From positions 1,674,001 to 1,738,000 of the forward strand of contig NZ_PTJC01000006.1 of assembly GCF_002934605.1 (NCBI RefSeq): a stretch of DNA of 64,000 nt. Direction: 5' to 3'. The number at the start of each line of letters is the position of its first letter. The stretch's first letter is position 1. The notes beneath the pieces were generated by a model. That model was not told where the DNA came from. It worked only from the letters and a program-made list of their open reading frames with translations, and made no database searches. Source of the stretch: Neolewinella xylanilytica. Its GTDB lineage: Bacteria; Bacteroidota; Bacteroidia; Chitinophagales; Saprospiraceae. Positions 35,777 to 44,539 of the stretch are shown in pieces. The position numbers were made by a program, and so were the translations under genes.

Positions 35777-37894
35777 GTGACAAAGCGCCCAGACATCGTA
35801 GAATTGGAGGTTACCGGTATGGATTGCAACAATTGCGCCATGTCCATTCAGCGCTTTTTGGAGCGTAAGGGCCTCGAAGACGTTATGGTGAACTTCCAGA
35901 CGCGGGAAGTGCGCTACCGTCCTACTGACGGGGGGCTGGATCCACAGGAAATCCGAAACGGAATCGAGCGATTAGGCTATACGGTGGTCGGGAACGAGGC
36001 CACTGCCGGCTCCGACAGGAATTTCTCGCTCACGCCCGGACAGCGGCTGATGATCTGTGCCACGCTGACGATGCCCTTGCTGCTGAACCATTTTATGATG
36101 GTCGCCGGGGTCGCCACCCCCCTGGACAACGGTTGGGTGCAATTCGGTCTTACCCTGCCCGTATACCTGGTGGGCGGACTCCATTTCGGTAGGTCCGCCT
36201 GGTCCGGTCTGCGGGAGCGCATGCTCAATATGGACGTGCTCATTTTCCTGGGCGCTACCGCCGCTTTCGTATACAGTTTGGTCGGTCTTTACTGGCAGGA
36301 TCCGAACTATTATTTTTTTGAAACGGCGGCCACCATCATTACCCTGGTACTGGTGGGCAACTGGCTGGAAGCCAGGGCGGTCGACCGGACCACCACCGCG
36401 ATTAGTGCCCTAACCGAGCTCAAGGAAGACAAGGCCCGGGTAGTGATGCCTAGCGGTGCCCTGGTGAGCTTAGCGGTCGAGGAAGTAAAACCCGGGCACC
36501 TCGTGCGGGCCAACACCGGGGATAAAATTCCGCTCGACGGAACGGTCCTAGAAGGCCGCCTCAGCGTTAACGAAGCTATGCTCACGGGAGAAAGCCTGCC
36601 AGTGGAAAAGGCCAAGGGCGACCGACTGCTCGGGGGTAGCCTGGTCGTATCCGGTCAGACGACCTACGAGGTGACCGAAACCTACCGTGATGGAACCCTG
36701 GCCCGCATCATCGAGCTGGTGAAGACGGCTCAGGCCGACAAGCCGGATCTCCAGCGGATGGCCGATCGCATAAGTGCCATTTTCGTACCGGTAGTGATCG
36801 GCATCAGTGTACTTACGTTCCTCGTCGGCTGGGGAACGGGATACGCCACCGCTACCCAGGCGCTCATGAACGCGATTGCGGTGCTGCTGATTTCCTGTCC
36901 CTGTGCCATGGGACTCGCGACCCCCACCGCGGTAATGGTGGGAGTTGGTCGGTTGGCAAGAATCGGTGTGCTCATTCGAGGAGGGAGTACGGTAGAGACC
37001 TTCGCCGGCGTAACCCGCATTGTTTTCGACAAGACCGGTACCCTGACCACCGGACAGTTGGATATCGGTACGTTCGAAACCGCCCCTAGCCACGACCCGC
37101 GCCTGGTTCGCCGACTGATCTTTGAAATGGAAGCCTACAGTTCCCATCCCATCGCCGGTTCCATCCGGGATCACCTCTGGAAAACGGAGATGGCCGACCC
37201 ACGCGATGCTGCCTACCAATCCTTCGTCGGGCAATTAAATGTCGAGGAAACCGCCGGCCTGGGCCTCACCTCCGGTCCGTTCTATCTCGGAGCCCCCCGC
37301 GGGGAAGTGGCCGACGCCGATGTAGTCCTTAAACGGGGAGATACTGTCCTGGCTTGGTTCACCCTGGTAGACGAACTCCGTCCGGGTGCCGCGGATCTGA
37401 TCGGTCAATTGCACGATCGGGGCCTGAAAACCGTATTGCTCACCGGAGACCGCAAAGAAAAGGCCGACCGGGTAGCCAGGGAGGTGGGTATCGACGAGGT
37501 TTACGCCGGACAGCTACCCGAACAAAAACTGGCAAAAATCACGGAACTCAGCGACCGCCAACCCACCGCGATGGTAGGCGACGGGATCAACGATGCGGCG
37601 GCCCTGAGTCGGGCGAACCTCGGTATTAGCCTCGGGGGTGCCAGCGCGGCTGCCCTCGACGCGGCCCAGGTAGTACTCATGCGAGACGACCTGTCGCTGC
37701 TGGTAGAAGGTCGCAGGATCGCCGAGCTCACCCTCAGAACCATCAGGGAAAGCCTTTTCTGGGCCTTCAGTTACAACATCATTGCCATACCACTGGCCGC
37801 GCTGGGTTACCTCAATCCGATGTGGGCGGCCCTGTTCATGGCCTTCTCCGACGTAGTGGTCATCGGTAATGCCATCCGACTAAAGCGCCGCTGA
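35777..37894 (+). CDS. copA: Heavy-metal-translocating P1B-type ATPase, copper-type
   Basis: Exports monovalent copper or silver using ATP. The 705-residue protein has one N-terminal metal-binding domain (MDCNNC, C17 and C20), eight membrane helices, the transport-site motif CPC (C374-P-C376), the phosphorylation motif DKTGT with D418, the nucleotide-domain SHPI, and the hinge GDGINDAAAL. CPC plus the usual C-terminal helices indicates Cu(I). A TTG at 35750 opens the frame further; the GTG at 35777 gives the standard short N-terminus and is preferred. The stop shares its A with the next start (TGATG), so the radical SAM gene is translationally coupled. No copper chaperone gene is adjacent. 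Confidence 0.94.
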   Translation: MTKRPDIVELEVTGMDCNNCAMSIQRFLERKGLEDVMVNFQTREVRYRPTDGGLDPQEIRNGIERLGYTVVGNEATAGSDRNFSLTPGQRLMICATLTMPLLLNHFMMVAGVATPLDNGWVQFGLTLPVYLVGGLHFGRSAWSGLRERMLNMDVLIFLGATAAFVYSLVGLYWQDPNYYFFETAATIITLVLVGNWLEARAVDRTTTAISALTELKEDKARVVMPSGALVSLAVEEVKPGHLVRANTGDKIPLDGTVLEGRLSVNEAMLTGESLPVEKAKGDRLLGGSLVVSGQTTYEVTETYRDGTLARIIELVKTAQADKPDLQRMADRISAIFVPVVIGISVLTFLVGWGTGYATATQALMNAIAVLLISCPCAMGLATPTAVMVGVGRLARIGVLIRGGSTVETFAGVTRIVFDKTGTLTTGQLDIGTFETAPSHDPRLVRRLIFEMEAYSSHPIAGSIRDHLWKTEMADPRDAAYQSFVGQLNVEETAGLGLTSGPFYLGAPRGEVADADVVLKRGDTVLAWFTLVDELRPGAADLIGQLHDRGLKTVLLTGDRKEKADRVAREVGIDEVYAGQLPEQKLAKITELSDRQPTAMVGDGINDAAALSRANLGISLGGASAAALDAAQVVLMRDDLSLLVEGRRIAELTLRTIRESLFWAFSYNIIAIPLAALGYLNPMWAALFMAFSDVVVIGNAIRLKRR

Positions 37895-38943
37895 TGGAGC
37901 ATCCTACACCGCTTCGAAAGGGTAGGGGCGCGCAGATCAACACCGCCAACCCCTACCATAACCTGCGCTACGACGAGTTTCCCGACCCGGAAGACGAGCT
38001 GCGTACCGAGTACATTCCCACCCACCCGAAAACGATTCTCAATAAGATCACCAGCCCCGATTTGGGTAATGGCTATGGCCTGAACAGTTATCAGGGTTGC
38101 GAACACGGTTGCGTATATTGTTTTGCGCGCACTACCCATACCTACTGGGGCTACAGTGCAGGCCTTGACTTCGAAACCAAGGTGCTGTATAAGCTGGAGG
38201 CACCCGATCTTCTGCGTGCCGCCCTGCGCAAGCCAACTTACCAGCCGATGGCGATCATGATGTCCGGCAATACGGATTGTTATCAACCCGCGGAGAAGCG
38301 GTTTGGGATTACCCGCGCCTGCCTCGAAGTGCTCCGGGAGTTCCAGCATCCCGTGGGGATTATCACCAAGAATAGCCTGGTGGTCCGCGACCTGGACATC
38401 TTGCGGGAAATGGCCGCCAAAAAGCTGGTGCATGTTTGCTTCAGCATCACGACCCTACAGGAGCCTATCAGGCGAATGCTCGAACCCCGGACGGCCAGTA
38501 TTCACCAGCGTTTTGCGGCCGTGGAGACGTTGAGTGCCGCGGGCATTCCCGTGATGGTCAACATCGCTCCGGTCATCCCGGGCCTCACCGACCATGAAGT
38601 ACTCGGGATCGCGAAACGGGCCGCGGAGTCCGGCGCCCGTCGCATCGGTTACAATATCGTACGGCTGAACGACGACATTGCCGATATCTTTACCGACTGG
38701 GTGCAGCGCACCTACCCCGACCGCGCGGACCGTATCCTCAATCGCATCCGGGATTGCCGCGGTGGCCACCTCGGCGAAAAGCGCTTCGGAATCCGGCAGC
38801 ACGGGAGCGGCGCCATCGCCGAGGTGATCCAACAGCAGTACGCAATCGCCAAAAGGAAATATTTTGCCGAACCCCTCGATTGGCCAGAATACGACTTCGA
38901 GCCCTTTCACCGACGCCGGAGGCCGCAATTGAGTCTTTGGTAA
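37894..38943 (+). CDS. PA0069-type radical SAM protein
   Basis: A 349-residue radical SAM enzyme. The iron-sulfur cluster motif is C69-x3-C73-x2-C76 in GCEHGCVYC, and the sequence around it (NSYQGCEHGCVYCFAR) is diagnostic for the PA0069/SPL-like family (COG1533). Later conserved parts are MSGNTDCYQPAEKRFGITRACL and GIITKNSLVVRDLDIL. The physiological reaction is not established; relatives include spore photoproduct lyase, which repairs DNA. Its start overlaps the copA stop by one base (TGATG), so it is expressed with the copper exporter. Confidence 0.92.
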   Translation: MEHPTPLRKGRGAQINTANPYHNLRYDEFPDPEDELRTEYIPTHPKTILNKITSPDLGNGYGLNSYQGCEHGCVYCFARTTHTYWGYSAGLDFETKVLYKLEAPDLLRAALRKPTYQPMAIMMSGNTDCYQPAEKRFGITRACLEVLREFQHPVGIITKNSLVVRDLDILREMAAKKLVHVCFSITTLQEPIRRMLEPRTASIHQRFAAVETLSAAGIPVMVNIAPVIPGLTDHEVLGIAKRAAESGARRIGYNIVRLNDDIADIFTDWVQRTYPDRADRILNRIRDCRGGHLGEKRFGIRQHGSGAIAEVIQQQYAIAKRKYFAEPLDWPEYDFEPFHRRRRPQLSLW

Positions 38944-39013
38944 AAACACCCGGCCGCTTCGTACAATAACCCTTGGCCCGACGCCCTTTAGTAACGGTTC
39001 ACCCATTTACACT

Positions 39014-40738
39014 ATGCGCGAAATTCGTTTGCTGCTCATTCTCTTTATCCCACTGCTATTGCTACCCGCAACCGGGGAAGCGCAGCGAAGGAAAAAGCGG
39101 GATGAAGCCAGCTGGCCACCCGAACGCGGCTTTAGCCGCCTATTTTTGGGCGGAGCCCTCCAGGATGTCTTCGAGCGACACTACGATTTTTGCGGGTTTA
39201 CGAAGAGCGAAGGTACCCGGGATTATACGCCGCCGACCATCGAAAAATTCCTCGGTTCCCGCACCCTGCGCACCCGGGTGGAAAAGGCCAATATCAACGG
39301 CGGCGGATTGCTCAGCTACGTGTTTTCCAAGCCGGAAACCACGGCCGCCTTCGACGACATCCGCTATTCACCAACCAATCTGCTCTACACCGCCTCCGAG
39401 GGCGTAGAGCTGCTGCCCCAGCCCCGCGAAGGCTTCGATGCATTCGTGGTGACGAAGAACTGCGGGGGCTACCTGAAGGCCGCCCTGGATGTCGGACTCA
39501 AACCCCCATACGCCGCCTTCGCGGCGGCCCTGGATACCGACGCCAAACGCAACAGCAGTGTACTGGCTATGGCGGGTAGTTTCGAAAGCCCCCTCTCGAA
39601 AATACTCGGGGCCAATGACGACCGTACTACCCAACTGATGGCCCGACTCTGGCAATTCTACCAGGAGCACCCGGAATACAACGGGGAAGCCTTTTACCTG
39701 AAGCAATTCGATGGCATCGTCATCAAGCACCTCACCGACAGCAAGGAGGTCATGGCCGCCGAGCAATCGGTCGGCCTGAACGTCGCCCTACCGTTTACCG
39801 CCAAGGTTAACAGCAGCCTGTCGCACCGCCGGGAGCAGGAGAATACCTTTTCCGCCACCGACTGGGAAACCATCGTCTATACCGACTTCGAAGGACCCTA
39901 CACCCGGGAAAGACTTTTTTACCGGCTGCCCGATCCATATGAGATCGCGGATTACTTCGCCAATCTTTCCGCCATCGCTGAAAGAACCGTACCCCTGCGC
40001 GAAGCCGCCGCCCATCGCCACACCGTGGAAGTACCCGGCTTGCCGGCCTCCCTCGCGGGTGCTGGCTGGCAGGTGCAGAACGTCGGTGCGGGGGTATACC
40101 AGGAGTATCCTAGCCTGGCGGTGGAAGCGGACAACGAAGGTCTCTCCTTTTCCCTAACCGGATATACGGCTTCCACGCTGTTTGAGAGCCGGGAAATCGA
40201 GACCGTCCCGGTGTCGTACGACCTGGTGTTGCCCGCCGGCGGCTCCGTTCCTGAATTGCGCATTCCCGTGCTGCAACGCATCGGGACCAGCGCCCATCCG
40301 TTGGTCAACCTGGTCGGGACCCGCTTCGAGCTGCACCGGCGAAACACCGGTCAATATGCCTTTCAGTGGCACCTTACCCTTAACGTGGAAGACAAAGAGA
40401 ATCCCCTGGACGCCCAGGGGAACTTCAATGCCCGCAATCTCTTCGTGGGTACCCGCAACGACACACTGGATGCCACCGTCGTCCATGCCGAATACGATGA
40501 GCGGCGGGCCGTCCTGAACCTTACCCTGGAGAGTGAGCGGAGCTGGCCGTTGAAAATGATCGACGACCGAAATATGCGCACCTTTCCCGTCAATGCGGTG
40601 CTCGATCTTCCGGTGAAGGATGGGTACATCGTGTGCCGCCGCCCCCTCGTGGCCCGGCTGGCGGTTCCCCGGATTCGCGCGGAGGTCACGCCGGCAATTC
40701 CGGCTATCCCGCTATCCCGGGGTCTTGAGCAAGGTTGA
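39014..40738 (+). CDS. Secreted protein of unknown function, 574 residues
   Basis: A protein with a signal peptide (MREIRLLLILFIPLLLLPAT, ending near GEAQ), so periplasmic or exported. After a basic stretch (RRKKRDE) comes a folded part of about 250 residues with two internal motifs, FVVTKNCGGYLKAALDVG and SSVLAMAGSFESPL. A second part, residues 340-560, is rich in beta-strands and may be one or two sandwich domains. No catalytic motif or known family emerges by eye; the first half vaguely recalls pore-forming-toxin folds, but this is a guess. The gene is alone in its orientation, and its last 35 bases overlap the convergent OmpA gene. It is worth a structure prediction. Confidence 0.7.
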   Translation: MREIRLLLILFIPLLLLPATGEAQRRKKRDEASWPPERGFSRLFLGGALQDVFERHYDFCGFTKSEGTRDYTPPTIEKFLGSRTLRTRVEKANINGGGLLSYVFSKPETTAAFDDIRYSPTNLLYTASEGVELLPQPREGFDAFVVTKNCGGYLKAALDVGLKPPYAAFAAALDTDAKRNSSVLAMAGSFESPLSKILGANDDRTTQLMARLWQFYQEHPEYNGEAFYLKQFDGIVIKHLTDSKEVMAAEQSVGLNVALPFTAKVNSSLSHRREQENTFSATDWETIVYTDFEGPYTRERLFYRLPDPYEIADYFANLSAIAERTVPLREAAAHRHTVEVPGLPASLAGAGWQVQNVGAGVYQEYPSLAVEADNEGLSFSLTGYTASTLFESREIETVPVSYDLVLPAGGSVPELRIPVLQRIGTSAHPLVNLVGTRFELHRRNTGQYAFQWHLTLNVEDKENPLDAQGNFNARNLFVGTRNDTLDATVVHAEYDERRAVLNLTLESERSWPLKMIDDRNMRTFPVNAVLDLPVKDGYIVCRRPLVARLAVPRIRAEVTPAIPAIPLSRGLEQG

Positions 40739-41483
40739 AGAATTCATCCAGGGCGGGGGTGATCACGATCTCCGTGCGGCGGTTACGGGCCCGGCCCGAT
40801 GCGGTGCTGTTGTCGCCCCGTGGATCGTTATCGGCGCGGCCGGCCGCGGTTAGTCGGTACGGATCTACTCCGAAATTCTGTACCAGCTTCCGCACCACGG
40901 CGGCGGCCCGCATGGTGCTTAGTTCCCAGTTGTCCTTAATGCTGTTGCTGTTAATGGGGATGTTGTCGGTGTGCCCCTCCACGATGATGCTCAGGTCGCT
41001 GTGGTCGTTGAGCACCCGGCTAACTTTGTCGAGCACGCGTTCCGAGGCCGGATTGAGGCGGGCCGATCCGCTGCTGAAGAGCAGGTTGTCGCTGATGCTG
41101 ACGTGAACTTTTCCGCCCCGCACTTCCACCTGTACGTCTTCGTCGTTGATGTTGTCCAGGCTGCGCTTCAGGTTCATCACCAGAGCCAAGGCCATGCTGT
41201 CTTTCCGCTGTATACTGCGGTTCAGTTCGTTGATGCGGCTGGTTTGCCCGCTGATCGACTGCAGGCTTTCGCGAATACTCGTGGCCCCTTCCTTCGAGAT
41301 GACGGAAAGGTCTTCCATCCGGTTCAGTAAATCGCCGTTGGTACGTTGCACGGTTTCCAGTTGGCCCCGGATAAGTTGGTTTTCCCGTTCGCTACTGGCT
41401 AACTTGGTTTCCAACTCGGTGATCTTGGCTTTGTTACAGCCGAAAAATGCCAGGCCTAGGAGCAACAGGGTTAGGTGTTTCAT
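40704..41483 (-). CDS. OmpA-family lipoprotein
   Basis: A 259-residue lipoprotein (signal peptide ending LGLAFFGCNK, lipid on Cys) with a long coiled coil from about residue 20 to 105 (ITELETKLASSERENQLIR). A C-terminal OmpA domain follows, with the peptidoglycan-binding motif VEGHTDNIPI and NWELSTMRAAAVVRKL. It should tie an envelope layer to the wall. The last 35 bases overlap the end of the secreted protein gene on the other strand; a 58-base gap separates its start from the DUF2027/Smr gene's stop. Confidence 0.9.
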   Translation of the reverse strand: MKHLTLLLLGLAFFGCNKAKITELETKLASSERENQLIRGQLETVQRTNGDLLNRMEDLSVISKEGATSIRESLQSISGQTSRINELNRSIQRKDSMALALVMNLKRSLDNINDEDVQVEVRGGKVHVSISDNLLFSSGSARLNPASERVLDKVSRVLNDHSDLSIIVEGHTDNIPINSNSIKDNWELSTMRAAAVVRKLVQNFGVDPYRLTAAGRADNDPRGDNSTASGRARNRRTEIVITPALDEFFNLAQDPGIAG

Positions 41484-41541
41484 TTGGTATAGATTTCGTG
41501 GTGCAATAACGGCTTAATCGGCGGTTGAGTGCGTGTTTTTG

Positions 41542-42564
41542 TCAGGAATCGAAGATCACCTCCGTGGCGCCGTAGCCGTATTTCGGGTGATAATCGTTGG
41601 AAAATTTGCGGACGAACGGGACGTGCTCCAGCTTTTGGTGAATTTCCGTTTTCAGAATCCCGTTACCGAGGCCGTGGATAATGTAGATCCGTTCCACGTC
41701 GAGGCGCAGCGCCTTGTCGACGAAGCGGTCGAAGTGCTCCATCTGCAGGGACAGTACTTTATCCTTCGGCACCGAAGCCGGGTCGTCCACCAGCGCGGTG
41801 AGGTGCAGGTCGAGGACGGGGTCGAAGTTGCCGCGGTCCTGCAAGGACGGTGGCCGCTGGGCCGGTTGCGCCTGGGGTGGCTTGCTCTTCAGCTGGGCGC
41901 GGGTAATCTCCCGCAGCGTAGAGGCGGGGGCTTCCCGTTCCGCTACCGAGGTAGCCTTAAGGTGGGGAAATACTACGAAGAGATGCGCCTCGTGCCGCAG
42001 TTCGGGCACGTCCCGGAAGCTGCTAAAGAACTGCTTGGGCCGAACCTTCAGCTCGTGGAAATGCCGCGGTCCCGTACCGCCTTCGACCACGGCGCGGACA
42101 TCGAGCTCGACGGTCAGCCTTTCGTTGAGCCAGGCGTACGGAACCAGGTCCAGTCGGAGTTTCTCGTAAGCGGTCAGGGGGCCGAACTTACTGCTGCGCT
42201 GCCGATCGCCGGTCTTCACCTTTATTTCGTAAAGGATCTTATTGCGCGTACCGTTGATCAGGTAAAGTTGGTACTTCTCCGGATCGCCGTCGTCGTTAAA
42301 GATCGGGTCGAAGGCCAGCTGGATCCCGGTGTCGGTACGATCGTTGCCGCGCCCGGTGGCGGGTTGTTGGGGGGCGGCAGGCGCGGGTGCCGGGCTGTTC
42401 GCATCCAGGAGTGCCAACGCGTGCCCGGGAGCCGGGAGGTGGCCCAAACCACCGTCCAGCCGGACCTGGTACGTATCGTTGGCCAATTTTCCGGATATCG
42501 TTCCCGCTTTGCCCGTCCTTAACAGACTGACCCGATCGCCGACATTGAAGTTCATACTATTCAT
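41542..42564 (-). CDS. DUF2027 and Smr domain protein
   Basis: A 340-residue cytoplasmic protein of a Bacteroidota family: N-terminal DUF2027 part starting with a small SH3-like barrel (VGDRVSLLRTGKAGTISGKL), a beta-rich central part, then an Ala/Pro-rich linker. The C-terminal Smr domain has LDLHL and the loop IIHGLGNGILKTEIHQKL. Smr domains bind or cut nucleic acid and occur in MutS2 and stand-alone nucleases. The frame opens further upstream (to 42996) with no family character; ATGs at 42564 and 42555 are the reasonable starts. It may act in RNA quality control or DNA repair, but this is inference from the domain only. Confidence 0.87.
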   Translation of the reverse strand: MNSMNFNVGDRVSLLRTGKAGTISGKLANDTYQVRLDGGLGHLPAPGHALALLDANSPAPAPAAPQQPATGRGNDRTDTGIQLAFDPIFNDDGDPEKYQLYLINGTRNKILYEIKVKTGDRQRSSKFGPLTAYEKLRLDLVPYAWLNERLTVELDVRAVVEGGTGPRHFHELKVRPKQFFSSFRDVPELRHEAHLFVVFPHLKATSVAEREAPASTLREITRAQLKSKPPQAQPAQRPPSLQDRGNFDPVLDLHLTALVDDPASVPKDKVLSLQMEHFDRFVDKALRLDVERIYIIHGLGNGILKTEIHQKLEHVPFVRKFSNDYHPKYGYGATEVIFDS

Positions 42565-42635
42565 CTTAGGTTCAAGATGAAAGGCGCGGGGCGGGGCTGT
42601 TGTTGTGAAGATGCCCGGGGATTCGTCCGGAAGCC

Positions 42636-42643
42636 TACCTTGC
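42636..42643 (+). promoter_or_regulatory. -7-like box directly before the methyltransferase start
   Basis: TACCTTGC, four bases before the GTG at 42648. Box and spacing are the same as at dnaG (25166-25173), implying a leaderless or near-leaderless transcript. No clear -33 element is seen. Confidence 0.35.
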
Positions 42644-42647
42644 AGCC

Positions 42648-43304
42648 GTGGGTACATTCCAAAACGTAAGGTGGCAACTGGCGCAGGCGCTGGAATGGCG
42701 TTGGTGGCGCGCCTATTTGAAACGTAAACCGGTCGCCGATTATCTGGAGGAAAAGGAGCGCTACTGGCATCGGGTCCTGGAGGAGATGGATTGGACCGTC
42801 GCTCCGGGCGTAAGTGTTGCGGACGTAGGCTGCGGGCCCGCCGGGGTCTATATCGCGCTGCACGACCGACAACGGGTAACGGCGATTGACCCCTTACTGG
42901 ACCGGTATGAAGGGCTGAACGTCTTTTCCCGCTCGGCCTATCCCGCAGTACGTTTTCTACCGCTAATGCTGGAGGACGCCGTTGACTTGGGGCCATTCCG
43001 GCAGCTCTACTGCTTTAATGCCATCAATCACGTACGTGATTGGGCGGCCGGGCTGGATGCCCTAACGGCAATGGCCGAACCCGGAACCGAACTGCTCCTG
43101 ACCAGCGACGTGCACCGCCACGCCTGGCTATTGCCCATTTTTCGCGCGCTGCCGGGAGATGCGCTCCATCCGCAGCAACACGGGGCCGGAGCCTACCGCA
43201 ACGCCTTGCTAGACCGCGGCTGGCGCATCGACGGCGAGCGGGTATTGAGGCGGGAGCGCATTTTTCAGTACCACGCCTGGAAGTGTACCATGGAAAAGGG
43301 CTAA
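42648..43304 (+). CDS. Class I SAM-dependent methyltransferase
   Basis: A 218-residue protein with a typical methyltransferase Rossmann core: motif I VADVGCGPAGVYIAL, a second strand ending in AIDPLLDRY (the acidic residue that binds the ribose), motif IV LYCFNAINHVRDW, and ELLLTSDVHRH at the fifth strand. The first 55 residues are helical and rich in Trp/Arg. The start is a GTG at 42648. No substrate clue; the family at large methylates small molecules or quinone-like compounds. The last 4 bases overlap the convergent fatty-acid-hydroxylase gene. Confidence 0.85.
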   Translation: MGTFQNVRWQLAQALEWRWWRAYLKRKPVADYLEEKERYWHRVLEEMDWTVAPGVSVADVGCGPAGVYIALHDRQRVTAIDPLLDRYEGLNVFSRSAYPAVRFLPLMLEDAVDLGPFRQLYCFNAINHVRDWAAGLDALTAMAEPGTELLLTSDVHRHAWLLPIFRALPGDALHPQQHGAGAYRNALLDRGWRIDGERVLRRERIFQYHAWKCTMEKG

Positions 43305-44083
43305 TTCTTTGCGCCGGAGCGCGGGTGCCGGGTAACGTTCCGGAAGCGATCGGCGAACTTCGGGCTCTCGGTCCCCATCCACTGGTCCCAGAAGGTGAAA
43401 TAGAGCCCGAAGTTGAAGCGCGCCTGCTTGTGGTGCACATCGTGGTGGGTGGCGCCGATGAGTCCGCGTAGCAACGGTACGCGCCCCCAGGAGGCCGGAA
43501 AAACTTCGATGCCGGCGTGGTTGATGGTCGCGGAGAGCGTCATGACCGTCAGCAGGAGCAAGAAGGCGAAGACGTGCATGGGGATAAGAAGTACGCTGAG
43601 CGGCAGGAAGACGGCCTGGAGTACCGCCTCGATGGGATGAAAACTAAAGGCCGTCCAGGCCGTGGTTTCGATGCTCTCGTGGTGCCAGCGGTGCACCCGC
43701 TCGTAAATTCCGGGCCGGTGCATCCAGCGGTGCACCCAGTAGTAATACGTCTCCTGGGCAAAGAGGAAGATAAGTGGCCCGGCCACGAGCCAGAAGTAAT
43801 CCCGCCCTGAATCCAAAGAGAGGTACAACTGGCTCCAACCCGCCTGCCAGAGGAAGAGCACGGCGATCCCAAATCCGGCAAAGATCAGGGAGACGATCGC
43901 CGAGCGTTTGATTTCCGTTTGCACCTGCGCCCCGGCGCCCACCTCATAGTGAAATATGCGGTGCCGGAGGCGATCGCGCAGCCGCAACCGCAGCAGGTAG
44001 TGGTAGAGTCCGCTAAAGGCGAGATACCGCAGAAAGATCACCACGAAAAGCGCCCCCACCCAGAATAACCAATGGTATAACAT
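43301..44083 (-). CDS. Sterol desaturase / fatty acid hydroxylase family membrane protein
   Basis: A 260-residue membrane enzyme of the di-iron hydroxylase family. The histidine boxes are HRWMH (HX3H), HRWHH (HX2HH) and HHDVHH, arranged as in sterol desaturases and fatty acid hydroxylases. About four membrane helices flank them, with the first at residues 5-25. In bacteria such enzymes hydroxylate acyl chains or carotenoids, but the substrate is not evident. The gene follows the DUF2059 gene (3-base gap) and overlaps the convergent methyltransferase gene by 4 bases. Confidence 0.9.
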   Translation of the reverse strand: MLYHWLFWVGALFVVIFLRYLAFSGLYHYLLRLRLRDRLRHRIFHYEVGAGAQVQTEIKRSAIVSLIFAGFGIAVLFLWQAGWSQLYLSLDSGRDYFWLVAGPLIFLFAQETYYYWVHRWMHRPGIYERVHRWHHESIETTAWTAFSFHPIEAVLQAVFLPLSVLLIPMHVFAFLLLLTVMTLSATINHAGIEVFPASWGRVPLLRGLIGATHHDVHHKQARFNFGLYFTFWDQWMGTESPKFADRFRNVTRHPRSGAKN

Positions 44084-44086
44084 AAC

Positions 44087-44539
44087 TTAATTTCCTTCCG
44101 GGTCGGTGGTTAGTTGGTCCTGTAACTCCCGGGCGATGCGCTCGCCCCACGCCTGGCCGACCTCCATGCTTTGTTGCTGTATGACGGGGAGCTTGGCCAT
44201 GATGGCCTGCGTAAGGGGGTGGCTGTGGTACGCAATGAGGTAGTCGATTTCCGCCTCCGTATAATTTTGCAAATAAATATCCGCCAGGGAAGGGGCGATA
44301 CTGTCCCAGCCTTCGTTGCGAACCCTATCTTTAAATTTCTCCCACCAGGCTGCCGGGATTTGCGCGAAGGCCGGCTGGCTTTCCTGCATGGCAATCATGT
44401 TCATCGCCGAGGAAACGAATTGGTTTTCAGCCCCGGATACTTCCAACAGCCGGAGTACCTTGGACTCCAGACTGTCGGACTGACCTGCGGCCGACGCCCA
44501 CCAACCGGCAACCAAAAAGAAGAGGATCACGTGTTTCAT
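44087..44539 (-). CDS. DUF2059 small secreted protein
   Basis: A 150-residue protein with a signal peptide (MKHVILFFLVAGWWASAAGQ). After it comes a helical domain with the pattern of DUF2059: LLEVSGAENQFVSSAMNMIA, then IYLQNYTEAEIDYLIAYHSHPLTQ, where the conserved HP occurs near the end. The family is common in Proteobacteria and Bacteroidota with no known function. Its start codon overlaps, in the opposite strand, the GTG of the GDPD lipoprotein gene; the two starts lie 9 bases apart, head-to-head. Confidence 0.85.
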   Translation of the reverse strand: MKHVILFFLVAGWWASAAGQSDSLESKVLRLLEVSGAENQFVSSAMNMIAMQESQPAFAQIPAAWWEKFKDRVRNEGWDSIAPSLADIYLQNYTEAEIDYLIAYHSHPLTQAIMAKLPVIQQQSMEVGQAWGERIARELQDQLTTDPEGN

